In this document: positions 43,711-51,964 of the stretch, one piece after another
How positions within the stretch are numbered: position 1 is the stretch's first letter
Layout of the letters: each line of letters opens with the position of its first letter
NCBI RefSeq assembly: GCF_000426185.1
Contig: NZ_AUEW01000012.1
Location: 90,048 to 154,047 of the forward strand
Reading direction: 5' to 3'
DNA: 64,000 nucleotides
Source of the DNA: Cellulomonas sp. URHD0024
Lineage (GTDB): Bacteria; Actinomycetota; Actinomycetes; Actinomycetales; Cellulomonadaceae
The notes under the pieces: model-generated
What the model saw: the letters and a program-made list of their open reading frames with translations, nothing else
Told to the model about the DNA's origin: nothing
Databases searched by the model: none
Translations under genes and position numbers: made by a program

Positions 43711-43743
43711 CGACGCCCCCGGTCGCCGCGACCGGGGGCGTCG
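43711..43743 (-). terminator. hairpin after hppA
   Basis: CGACGCCCCCGGTCG (43711-43725) pairs perfectly with 43729-43743 around CCG: 15 base pairs, 10 bases after the hppA stop. No T-run follows. It separates hppA from the marR-EEP pair on the same strand. Confidence 0.75.
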
Positions 43744-43752
43744 ACGAGTGCG

Positions 43753-46065
43753 TCAACGGGCGAGCAGCTTCTCCGCCTCACGCGTCAGGTCGCCCTTGTC
43801 GTCGCGCGCCGCCCGCAGGCGGGAGGCGATGACGGCACCGAACGCGATCGCCGCGGCCACCGCCGCGATGCCGAGCCGGAGCGCGGTGTTGGCGTCGGCG
43901 CCCACCGACACGGCCACGACGGCCGGGGCGATGAGCAGAGCCACGAGGTTCATGACCTTGATCAGCGGGTTGATGGCCGGGCCGGCGGTGTCCTTGAACG
44001 GGTCGCCGACGGTGTCGCCGATGACCGCCGCCGCGTGGGCGTCGGACCCCTTGCCGCCGAAGTTCCCGTCCTCGACGATCTTCTTCGCGTTGTCCCAGGC
44101 ACCGCCCGAGTTGGCCAGGAAGACCGCCATGAGGACGCCGGTCGCGATCGCGCCGCCCAGGAACCCGGCCAGCGGCCCGACGCCGAGTCCGAAGCCGACA
44201 GCGATCGGCGCGAACGCGGCCAGCAGGCCCGGGGTGGCGAGCTCGCGCAGCGAGTCACGCGTGCAGATGTCGACCACTCGGCCGTACTCCGGGCGGACCT
44301 CGTAGGTCATGATCCCGGGGTTGTCGCGGAACTGGCGACGCACCTCGAACACGATGGCACCGGCCGCGCGGGTGACCGCGTCGATGGCCAGGCCGGAGAA
44401 CAGGAACACCGTCGCGCCACCCAGGATCACGCCGACGAGCGTGACCGGGCTGATGATCTGGTAGTTCACCATCGCGTGCAGGAGGTCGCTGCCGGGAACG
44501 GTCGTCCCCGGCTTCCAGTCGGGCAGCGCCTTGCCGATCGCGGTCAGGACGGCCTCCTGGTAGGAGCCGAACAGCGCGGTAGCGGCGAGCACGGCGGTCG
44601 CGATCGCGATCCCCTTGGTCACCGCCTTCGTGGTGTTGCCGACGGCGTCGAGGTCGGTGAGGATCTGCGCACCCTCCGCCGTCACGTCGCCCGACATCTC
44701 GGCGATGCCCTGGGCGTTGTCGCTGACCGGGCCGAACGTGTCCATCGCGACGATGACCCCGACGGTGGTGAGCAGGCCGCAGCCGGCCACGGCGATGAGG
44801 AACAGCGCCAGCGTCACGGAGCCGCCGGCGAGCAGGAAGACCCCGCAGATCGCCGCGGCGATGATGCCCGCCGTGTAGACGGCGGACTCGAAACCGACGC
44901 CGATGCCCGACAGGACGACGGTGGCGGCACCGGTGAGCGTGGTGCGCGCGACGTGCAGCGTCGGCTTGCTCGTCGTGCCCGTGAAGTAGCCCGTGACCCA
45001 GAGGATGACGCCCGCCAGGACCACCCCGATGGCGACCGCGACCGAGGCGACGAGCCGCGGGTCGCCGGAGTGACCGGCCAGGGTGCCGCCGTCGAAGCCG
45101 TCGAAGGTGTCCGGGAGGTAGACGAACGCGGCGGCGGCCGACAGCAGGACGCCGATCAGCGCGGAGATGTAGAAGCCCCGGTTGATCGCGGTGAGGCCGG
45201 ACTCGGACCCGCGGACCCGCGTGATCAGGACGCCGAGCACCGCGACGATCGCGCCCATCGCGGTCACGATGAGCGGGAACACCAGGCCCTGCTCACCGAA
45301 CGCGACCTTGCCGAGGATGAGGGCGGCGACGAGGGTCACCGCGTAGGACTCGAAGAGGTCGGCTGCCATGCCGGCGCAGTCACCGACGTTGTCGCCGACG
45401 TTGTCCGCGATGGTCGCGGCGTTGCGCGGGTCGTCCTCGGGGATGCCCTGCTCGACCTTGCCGACGAGGTCGGCGCCCACGTCCGCCGCCTTGGTGAAGA
45501 TGCCACCGCCGACGCGCATGAACATGGCGAGCAGGGCAGCGCCGAAGCCGAAGCCCTCGAGCACGGCGGGCGCCTGCTCCTTGTAGATCAGGACGACCGA
45601 CGACGCGCCGAGCAGGCCGAGACCGACCACGCTCATGCCGACGAACCCACCGGTCCGGAACGCGATCCGCGCACCCTCGGCGCGTCCGCCGGCCTGGGAG
45701 GCGGCCGCGGCGACGCGCAGGTTCGCCCGCGTCGCGAGCCACATGCCGAGGTAGCCGATCGTGGCGGAGAACACCGCACCGATCAGGAAGAAGACCGAAC
45801 GCCCGACCTTGACGCCGCTGTCGCCCGGCAGCAGGAAGAGCAGGGCGCAGACGACGACCGCGAAGACCGCCAGGGTGCGGAACTGCCGGCTCAGGTAGGC
45901 CGACGCGCCCTCCTGCACTGCCTTGGCGATGTCCTGCATCTTCTCGGTGCCCTCACCCGCGGCGAGGACCTGGCGACGAAGTACGACAGCGACGATCAGC
46001 GACACGACGGCGATCGCCGCGATGACGCCGACGATCGTGATGCTCGTGGACCCGAGCTCGACCAT
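43753..46065 (-). CDS. hppA: K+-insensitive proton-translocating pyrophosphatase
   Basis: 770 residues, about 16 membrane helices. Hydrolyses pyrophosphate and pumps protons out of the cytoplasm. The substrate-binding core is DVGADLVGKVEQG and NVGDNVGDCAGMAADLFES. The residue deciding potassium need is lysine (K480 in GNTTKAVTKG), as in K+-insensitive enzymes; K+-dependent ones have alanine there. A ribosome site GAGGAGG precedes the chosen ATG at 46065; a longer reading has no support. Confidence 0.96.
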   Translation of the reverse strand: MVELGSTSITIVGVIAAIAVVSLIVAVVLRRQVLAAGEGTEKMQDIAKAVQEGASAYLSRQFRTLAVFAVVVCALLFLLPGDSGVKVGRSVFFLIGAVFSATIGYLGMWLATRANLRVAAAASQAGGRAEGARIAFRTGGFVGMSVVGLGLLGASSVVLIYKEQAPAVLEGFGFGAALLAMFMRVGGGIFTKAADVGADLVGKVEQGIPEDDPRNAATIADNVGDNVGDCAGMAADLFESYAVTLVAALILGKVAFGEQGLVFPLIVTAMGAIVAVLGVLITRVRGSESGLTAINRGFYISALIGVLLSAAAAFVYLPDTFDGFDGGTLAGHSGDPRLVASVAVAIGVVLAGVILWVTGYFTGTTSKPTLHVARTTLTGAATVVLSGIGVGFESAVYTAGIIAAAICGVFLLAGGSVTLALFLIAVAGCGLLTTVGVIVAMDTFGPVSDNAQGIAEMSGDVTAEGAQILTDLDAVGNTTKAVTKGIAIATAVLAATALFGSYQEAVLTAIGKALPDWKPGTTVPGSDLLHAMVNYQIISPVTLVGVILGGATVFLFSGLAIDAVTRAAGAIVFEVRRQFRDNPGIMTYEVRPEYGRVVDICTRDSLRELATPGLLAAFAPIAVGFGLGVGPLAGFLGGAIATGVLMAVFLANSGGAWDNAKKIVEDGNFGGKGSDAHAAAVIGDTVGDPFKDTAGPAINPLIKVMNLVALLIAPAVVAVSVGADANTALRLGIAAVAAAIAFGAVIASRLRAARDDKGDLTREAEKLLAR

Positions 46066-46243
46066 GCATCCTCCTCGACATCGATGCGGCCCCCCCGGAC
46101 CGCACCCTGTCATCCAGCCCCGTTGCCGTGTGACCGGGTGAGTCTAGCCATGAGATGTGACGTGGATCGCACGACGACGCGTCCGAAATGTGACCGCGAG
46201 GGAACCGCCGCCGCTACCCCCGGTCCGCCGCCGCCGGCGCTCG

Positions 46244-46579
46244 TCACGCACCCAGTGCGGCCTCGAGGGTGTCGTGCACGGTGAACACCTGCAGCAGCGC
46301 TGTCAGGCGCAGGACCTTGAGCAGCCGCTCCGAGTCGATGACCAGCTGGAGCGTGCCGCCCTGCGAGCGCACCTTCTTCAGCGTCCCGACGAGCACCCCG
46401 AGCCCGGTCGAGTCCATGAACTGCACGGCGCGCAGGTCGATGACGAGGTCGAACCGTTCCCGCTCGAGGACGTTGGAGATCTCGTCCCGCAGGGCGTCGG
46501 CCGACGACACGTCGATCTCCCCCGCCACCTCGACGACCGTTCGGGAGCCCTCGTCCCTGCTCGACACGCGAATATCCAC
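46244..46579 (-). CDS. STAS-domain anti-sigma factor antagonist
   Basis: 111 residues. SpoIIAA/RsbV-like protein with VVEVAGEIDVSSADALRDEI and the phospho-switch motif FMDSTGLGVL, serine 57. Unphosphorylated, such proteins sequester an anti-sigma kinase and free a sigma factor. The GTG at 46579 is chosen because GGGAGGGAGGGA lies just upstream; a TTG 27 bases earlier gives a longer form without a ribosome site. No anti-sigma kinase is nearby. Confidence 0.9.
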   Translation of the reverse strand: MDIRVSSRDEGSRTVVEVAGEIDVSSADALRDEISNVLERERFDLVIDLRAVQFMDSTGLGVLVGTLKKVRSQGGTLQLVIDSERLLKVLRLTALLQVFTVHDTLEAALGA

Positions 46580-46645
46580 AGGTCCCTCCCTCCCGTACGC
46601 ATTCAAACAGACTCGCCCCGTACGCGTTCGGTCACGTCAGACCCC

Positions 46646-46669
46646 AACCGTTCCGATGTGACAGACGTC
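46646..46669 (+). promoter_or_regulatory. candidate ECF-type promoter of the sigma gene
   Basis: AACC at 46646-46649, 16 bases, then CGTC at 46666-46669 resembles the AAC/CGTC promoters recognised by many ECF sigma factors. It lies 32 bases before the sigma gene start, as expected for autoregulation. The match is short, so this is tentative. Confidence 0.35.
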
Positions 46670-46700
46670 TGCGTGGGTATGGAGCACACGAGGAGAACCG

Positions 46701-47231
46701 GTGAGCTGGGAGTCTGAGCTGGGGGCGCTGGTAGCGACGCGCGGTTCCGCGCTCGTCGCCTACGCGTACCTGCTGACCGGCGACGGCCACGCTGCCGAGG
46801 ACCTCGTCCAGGAGGGGCTCGTCAACGCGTACTCGCGACGACGACCCCGCGACGTCCAGTGGGTCGAGGCCTATGTGCGCCGCGTCATCCTCAACACCTA
46901 CCTCGACGCCTACCGGTCCAGGAAGCGGCTGGCGTCCGTCACCCACCTGCTGGCACAGGACCCGTCCGCTGACGCGCACGCCCAGGCCGGCGACCGCGCC
47001 GACGTCGCACGCGCGCTCACCGTCCTGACCCCCCGCGAACGCGCCTGCGTCGTCCTGCGCTTCTACGACGACCTCACGCTGCCTGAGATCGGCCACCGAC
47101 TCGGCATCTCCGACGGCGCCGTCAAGCGCTACCTGTCCGACGCCCGCCGCAAGCTCGAACCGGAGCTCGGACCCCAGCCAGGGCTGACCACCGAGGATCT
47201 GAGCACCATCGCGACGGGAGGCCGGTCATGA
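46701..47231 (+). CDS. ECF-type RNA polymerase sigma factor (SigE family)
   Basis: 176 residues from a GTG after GAGGAGA. Region 2 (AYLLTGDGHAAEDLVQEGLVNAY, VEAYVRRVILNTYLDAYRSR) and region 4 (LTPRERACVVLRFYDDLTLPEIGHRLGISDGAVKRYLSDARRKL is the layout) are clear. It belongs with the actinobacterial SigE-type subgroup often paired with membrane proteins. It overlaps the next gene by 4 bases (ATGA), which marks that gene as its partner. Confidence 0.93.
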   Translation: MSWESELGALVATRGSALVAYAYLLTGDGHAAEDLVQEGLVNAYSRRRPRDVQWVEAYVRRVILNTYLDAYRSRKRLASVTHLLAQDPSADAHAQAGDRADVARALTVLTPRERACVVLRFYDDLTLPEIGHRLGISDGAVKRYLSDARRKLEPELGPQPGLTTEDLSTIATGGRS

Positions 47232-48607
47232 ACCGCGATCTGCAGAACGCGCTCCACGAGCTCGCCGACCGCGTCGAGAGCAGCCACGTCGAGACGACCC
47301 GTGGCGCAGGACTTCCGCTCCCGACGATCACGGCCCGTGCCCGGCGCAACCGGCACCGCCGCACGCTCGTGAGCCTTGTCGGCGCCGCGGCCGCCGTCGT
47401 GCTCGTCGGCGGTGCCGCGTACGCCGTGCTGCCCGACGAGCAGCAGGCCAACCCGCCGGCCGTCAGCCCCACTCTCCGGACCCCGACCCCGAGCCCGACG
47501 ACGTCGACGGCCGCCGTCGTGCTGCCCACCGGGAACCCCGCACTGCCGTTCGGCGCCTGCGGCTCCCTCGCCGCCACGGCCCCGGAAGCTCCGGTCGACC
47601 CGGACTACTCGATCGAGGTGACCTCACCGAGCACGGTCGACGCCGGTGGCGGGCTGACCGTCACCGCGCGGGTCGAGACGCCGCTCCAGAACGGTGTCCA
47701 CGTCGTCGGAGCCGCTCCGGGCGCCGGGCCGACGTTCGCGGTGACCAAGGACGGCGTCGTCGTCGCCGGCGGGGACCTGTACGACGGGACCCGGACCGAT
47801 CTCGTCTCCTTCGAAGGGGTCCAAGGGCCCCTGCCGGTCTACCTCGGCCGGATCTCTCTCGAGGTGTGCGACGCCGGGAACAGCGCCGTCAGCACGGGGC
47901 GGCCGCTCCCTGGCGGCGCGTACGAGCTGCACTCGCTGGTGCAGCTGACCCCGATAGGGGTCGACCCGTCGATCGTCGAGGACGGCACCGTCGAGGACCT
48001 GGTCGCCCACGGCGACGCCCAGCCGGTCACGGCCGTCGGACCCGCCATCCCGTTCACGATTTTCGGCGACGCCCAGGCCATGTCGGCCAGGCCCGGCTCG
48101 ATCCCCGTCGGCACGGGCATCTTCGGTGACAGGCTGATGCCCGAACCGCTCACGTGCGGCGACGCGCTGCCGGGCCCGAGCGATCCCGGGACGGTTGCGG
48201 GGCTCTCGCTCGACGTCGAGCCATCGACCCTGTCGGTCCTGGCCGGAGAGCCGCTCCCCTACGCGGCCGGCCTCACCAACAGAGGCGCCGCTCGTGCGGG
48301 CACCGACCTGCAGCACCCGCCGTACTTCCTCGTCGCGGACGGCGGCACGATCGTCGGGAGCACCCGTTCGGACGCGGCCTCTGCCAGGACGCGGGCCGAC
48401 CTCGGGACGAGGAGCACGCTGGACCTCAGCGACTCAGCCGTGCTCACAAGGTGCGGCACGGCGGGCAACGACCCCGCTCCGCTGGCTCGCGGCACCTACA
48501 CGGTCGTCCCGGTCGTCGACGTCGCTGTCGACCTGTTCGTCGACGGCGTGCACCACTCGACCTCGGTGTCGGTCACGGACCTCCCGGTCCAGGTCACGAT
48601 CTCCTGA
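47228..48607 (+). CDS. membrane-anchored protein coupled to the ECF sigma (possible anti-sigma)
   Basis: 459 residues. A 45-residue cytoplasmic N-terminus (MNRDLQNALHELADRVESSH and on), one membrane helix at 46-67, then a Pro/Thr linker and a large external domain of beta-rich sequence with several cysteines. No zinc anti-sigma motif (HxxxCxxC) is seen. Position and topology suit a sigma-binding membrane protein, and similar N-termini are found behind SigE-family genes, but anti-sigma activity is inference. Confidence 0.65.
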   Translation: MNRDLQNALHELADRVESSHVETTRGAGLPLPTITARARRNRHRRTLVSLVGAAAAVVLVGGAAYAVLPDEQQANPPAVSPTLRTPTPSPTTSTAAVVLPTGNPALPFGACGSLAATAPEAPVDPDYSIEVTSPSTVDAGGGLTVTARVETPLQNGVHVVGAAPGAGPTFAVTKDGVVVAGGDLYDGTRTDLVSFEGVQGPLPVYLGRISLEVCDAGNSAVSTGRPLPGGAYELHSLVQLTPIGVDPSIVEDGTVEDLVAHGDAQPVTAVGPAIPFTIFGDAQAMSARPGSIPVGTGIFGDRLMPEPLTCGDALPGPSDPGTVAGLSLDVEPSTLSVLAGEPLPYAAGLTNRGAARAGTDLQHPPYFLVADGGTIVGSTRSDAASARTRADLGTRSTLDLSDSAVLTRCGTAGNDPAPLARGTYTVVPVVDVAVDLFVDGVHHSTSVSVTDLPVQVTIS

Positions 48608-48653
48608 GGCGGGGCCGGCGCTCGGTGTCGGAGGACGTCGGTAGGTTCGCGTC

Positions 48654-49568
48654 GTGGCACAGACGTCGTTGGTGGGGAAGGTCGCGCTCGTCGCCGGTGC
48701 GACGCGTGGGGCCGGTCGCGGGATCGCGGTCGCTCTCGGGGAGGCGGGCGCCACCGTCTACTGCACGGGTCGCAGCAGCGGCGCAGCGCGGTCCGGGTAC
48801 GACCGGTCCGAGACGATCGAGGAGACCGCCTCAGCGGTCACCGCCGCCGGCGGCACAGGCATCCCCGTGCGCGTGGACCACTCTGTTCCCGACGAGGTGG
48901 CGGCGCTGGCCGACCGGATCGCCGACGACCACGGTCGGCTCGACGTGCTGGTCAACGACGTGTGGGGCGGCGAGAACCTCATCGAGTGGGACGTGCCGGT
49001 CTGGGAGCACGACCTCGCGGGTGGCCTGCAGATGCTCGACAACGTCACGCGCACGCACCTGATCACCAGCCACTTCGCGCTGCGGCTGCTGACCCGGACC
49101 CCGGGCGGGCTCGTCGTCGAGATGACCGACGGGACCCGCGAGCACAACGACGCGAACTACCGGGTGTCGACGTTCTACGACCTGGCCAAGGCCGTGCCCC
49201 TACGACTCGCTTTCACGTTGGCCCGCGAGCTGGCACCGGTGGGCGGCACCGCCGTCGCGCTGACGCCCGGCTGGCTGCGCTCCGAGATGATGCTCGAGCA
49301 CATGGGCGTCACGGAGGAGACGTGGCGGGATGCCACCGACCGGCACTTCGCCGCGATCTCCGAGAGCCCGCTGTTCGTCGGGCGGGCGGTCGCCGGTCTT
49401 GCCGCCGATCCGGACGTGCGCCGCCGCAACGGTGGCTCCTTCTCGTCGGGCGGGCTCGCCCAGGAGTACGGGTTCACCGACGTCGACGGATCGCGGCCCG
49501 ACTGCTGGCGCTACCTCGACGAGGTCCAGGGCGCCGGTCGACCGCCGGACGCGACCGGGTATCGCTGA
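48654..49568 (+). CDS. short-chain dehydrogenase/reductase family protein
   Basis: 304 residues from a GTG; TAGGTT ends 6 bases upstream (probably leaderless). Rossmann motif GATRGAGRG (15-23) and catalytic Y175 and K179 (YDLAK). The usual catalytic serine about 13 residues before the tyrosine is not evident; threonines T158 and T161 are the nearest hydroxyls. The NAG motif is changed to NDVWGG. Substrate unknown. Confidence 0.85.
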   Translation: MAQTSLVGKVALVAGATRGAGRGIAVALGEAGATVYCTGRSSGAARSGYDRSETIEETASAVTAAGGTGIPVRVDHSVPDEVAALADRIADDHGRLDVLVNDVWGGENLIEWDVPVWEHDLAGGLQMLDNVTRTHLITSHFALRLLTRTPGGLVVEMTDGTREHNDANYRVSTFYDLAKAVPLRLAFTLARELAPVGGTAVALTPGWLRSEMMLEHMGVTEETWRDATDRHFAAISESPLFVGRAVAGLAADPDVRRRNGGSFSSGGLAQEYGFTDVDGSRPDCWRYLDEVQGAGRPPDATGYR

Positions 49569-49576
49569 CGCGTGTG

Positions 49577-50422
49577 TCAGCCGACGACGAAACGGAGGCC
49601 CTTGCCGGGCCGCAGCTGCCCGATCACGTCCAGAGCCCGACCCCGGACCACCGCGAGGACGGGGTAGCCACCCGTGACCGGATGGTCGACGCCGAACACG
49701 ACCGGCTGGCCGTCGGGCGGGATCTGCACCGCACCCGGCACCAGACCGGCCGAGGGCAGCTCGCGGGCCTGGCGGCGCCGGACCGCCGGGCCGGACAGCC
49801 GCAACGCGACGCGGTTGGTCGCGGGGGTGACGGTGAACTCGTGACCGCACAGGGCGGCAAGTCCGTCGTCGAACCAGGTCACCTGCGGACCGGGCTGGAC
49901 GGGCAGGACGATCTCGGTAGGCCACGGGCGCTGCGGGGCGAGGTCGACGATCGGCCAGTCCCGCGGTGCCGGCCCGACGGGGAGCACGTCGCCGGCGGCC
50001 AGGGGCGCAGGGCCGATGCCTGCGAACTGGTCGGTGGACCTCGAACCCAGGACCGCCGGGACCGCTATCCCGCCGCGGACGGCCACGTACGACCGCAGCC
50101 CGACGGTCGACGTCCCGAGGCGCACCTGCGAACCGGCCGCCAGCTCCAGCACCGCGTCGTGCGCGACCGGCCTCCCGTCGATCCACACCGGACCGGGCGC
50201 CCCCGTGATCGCGACGGTCACCGGTCCGAGCGTCCGGACGCGCAGCCCACCGAGCAGCACTTCCAGGCCTGCGGCGTGCTCGTCGTTGGCGACGAGCCGG
50301 TTGGCCAGCCGCAGCGCCCCGGCGTCGGCGGCGCCCGACCGGCCGACGCCGACGTGCGCCCACCCGGGCCGCCCCAGGTCCTGGACGAGCGTGAGCACGC
50401 CCGGGTCGATCACCTCGATCAC
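49577..50422 (-). CDS. pxpC: 5-oxoprolinase subunit C
   Basis: 281 residues. Biotin-carboxylase-like/allophanate-hydrolase subunit 2 fold: IDPGVLTLVQDLGRPGWAHVGVGRSG at the N-terminus is diagnostic. With PxpA and PxpB it forms the ATP-dependent 5-oxoproline hydrolase that clears pyroglutamate, a metabolite-damage product. The GTG at 50422 overlaps the pxpB stop. Confidence 0.92.
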   Translation of the reverse strand: MIEVIDPGVLTLVQDLGRPGWAHVGVGRSGAADAGALRLANRLVANDEHAAGLEVLLGGLRVRTLGPVTVAITGAPGPVWIDGRPVAHDAVLELAAGSQVRLGTSTVGLRSYVAVRGGIAVPAVLGSRSTDQFAGIGPAPLAAGDVLPVGPAPRDWPIVDLAPQRPWPTEIVLPVQPGPQVTWFDDGLAALCGHEFTVTPATNRVALRLSGPAVRRRQARELPSAGLVPGAVQIPPDGQPVVFGVDHPVTGGYPVLAVVRGRALDVIGQLRPGKGLRFVVG

Positions 50423-51150
50423 GACGTGCTCACGAACCGGACCCGCGTGCCGGGGCGCAGCAGCGCCGGCGGGTCCCGGTCCACGTCGAACAGGGGGACC
50501 GCGCACCGCCCGAGCAGTCGCCAGCCGCCCGGGGTCGCCGCCGGGTAGACGGCGCTGAACTCGTCGGCGATCGCCACCGACCCCGCCGGGACCTTCTGCC
50601 GCGGCGAGGCGAGCCGCGGAAGCCTCAGCGCAGGGTCGAGCCCGGTCAGGTACGCGAAGCCGGGCATGAAGCCGCCGAACGCGACCGTGTACTGCGCCGC
50701 GGTGTGCCGGGCGACGACCTCCGCCACGGACAGACCGGTCAGCTCGGCGACGCCCGCGAGGTCCTCGCCGTCATAGACCACCTCGAGCGTGACCGGCTCG
50801 TCCGGCACCGCCTCGGCTGCCGTCCGTCGCTGCGCCCAGGCATGGGCGACCACGGGTTCGAGCGCGCCGGGATCAGCACCCCGGGCGACCCGCAGCAGCA
50901 GGGTGCGGGCGGCAGGCACCTGGTCGACGATCGTCGCGACGACCGTCGGCGCGCTGGCGGCCGCGGCCCTCGGGGCCGGCGTCCCCTCCTGCGCCGCCGG
51001 TGGTCGGGCCGCCCGATCTCTCGCGGCTCGGATCGCGTCGTCGAGCGCCCGGACGGCGGCCAGGTCCGCGAGCTCGACGAGCACCGCGTCGTCGCCGAAC
51101 CACAGCACGCGCGGCTGACCGACCGTCCCGTCGCCGGGCTCTGCGCTCAT
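50419..51150 (-). CDS. pxpB: 5-oxoprolinase subunit B
   Basis: 243 residues. Allophanate-hydrolase subunit 1 (KipI-like) fold: YTVAFGGFMPGFAYL and VPAGSVAIADEFSAVYPAATPGGWRLLG are the diagnostic blocks. A 40-residue Ala-rich insert lies after the first 40 residues. Works with PxpA and PxpC. Both ends overlap neighbours by 4 bases. Confidence 0.92.
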   Translation of the reverse strand: MSAEPGDGTVGQPRVLWFGDDAVLVELADLAAVRALDDAIRAARDRAARPPAAQEGTPAPRAAAASAPTVVATIVDQVPAARTLLLRVARGADPGALEPVVAHAWAQRRTAAEAVPDEPVTLEVVYDGEDLAGVAELTGLSVAEVVARHTAAQYTVAFGGFMPGFAYLTGLDPALRLPRLASPRQKVPAGSVAIADEFSAVYPAATPGGWRLLGRCAVPLFDVDRDPPALLRPGTRVRFVSTS

Positions 51151-51908
51151 GGCATCGTGAACGGCTGCACGATGATCCCCGACTCCTCCAGGGCCTGGCG
51201 GACGGACCGGGCGAGCGCCAGGGCTCCGGGAGTGTCCGAGTGGACGCACACCGACTCCGCGCGCAGCTCCACATCCGTCCCGTCGACGGACGTGACGACG
51301 CCCTCGTCGACGATCCGGACGACGCGGGCCGCCACCTGAGCCGGGTCGGTGACCAGTGCGCCGTCCTCGGAGCGGGGGACGAGCGTCCCGTCGGCTCGGT
51401 AGCCGCGGTCCGCGAACGCCTCGGCGACCGTGCGCAGCCCGCGCGCCGCCGCGATCGCGAGCACCGCCGACCCGGGCAGGCCGACCACCGGCAGGTCCAC
51501 GGCTTCCACGACCGCTCGAGCGTGGCCCTCGTCGTGCACGACCGTGTTGTAGAGCGCACCGTGCGGCTTCACGTAGGCCACGGTGGCGCCGACCACGCGC
51601 GCCACGGCCTGCAGCGCCCCCACCTGGTAGGCCACCTGGGCGCGGAGCACGTCCGGCGGGACGTCGAGGGCCCGACGGCCGAAGTGCTCGCGGTCGAGGT
51701 AGGAGACGTGAGCCCCGATGGACACGCCACGCACCGCGGCGGCCCGGCAGACCGTCGCCATCACGCGCGGATCACCGGCGTGGAACCCGCATGCGACGTT
51801 CGCGCTGGTCACGACGTCGAGCAGCAGCGCATCCAGACCTGCGACCCCCGGCTCCCAGACGTCGATCTCCTCGCCGAGGTCGCAGTTCAGGTCGATGTGG
51901 GCCGCCAT
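51147..51908 (-). CDS. pxpA: 5-oxoprolinase subunit A
   Basis: 253 residues. LamB/YcsF family: MAAHIDLNCDLGEE at the start, SANVACGFHAGDP and VKPHGALYN are signatures with the metal and ligand residues. The chosen ATG at 51908 has GGAGG upstream and begins the family consensus. It heads the pxpA-B-C operon and is divergent from the helicase. Confidence 0.94.
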   Translation of the reverse strand: MAAHIDLNCDLGEEIDVWEPGVAGLDALLLDVVTSANVACGFHAGDPRVMATVCRAAAVRGVSIGAHVSYLDREHFGRRALDVPPDVLRAQVAYQVGALQAVARVVGATVAYVKPHGALYNTVVHDEGHARAVVEAVDLPVVGLPGSAVLAIAAARGLRTVAEAFADRGYRADGTLVPRSEDGALVTDPAQVAARVVRIVDEGVVTSVDGTDVELRAESVCVHSDTPGALALARSVRQALEESGIIVQPFTMP

Positions 51909-51964
51909 GCCTCCGATCCTGCCAGCAGCGCGTCGCCGGCGGCTGACGGTGCGAGGATGACCCG

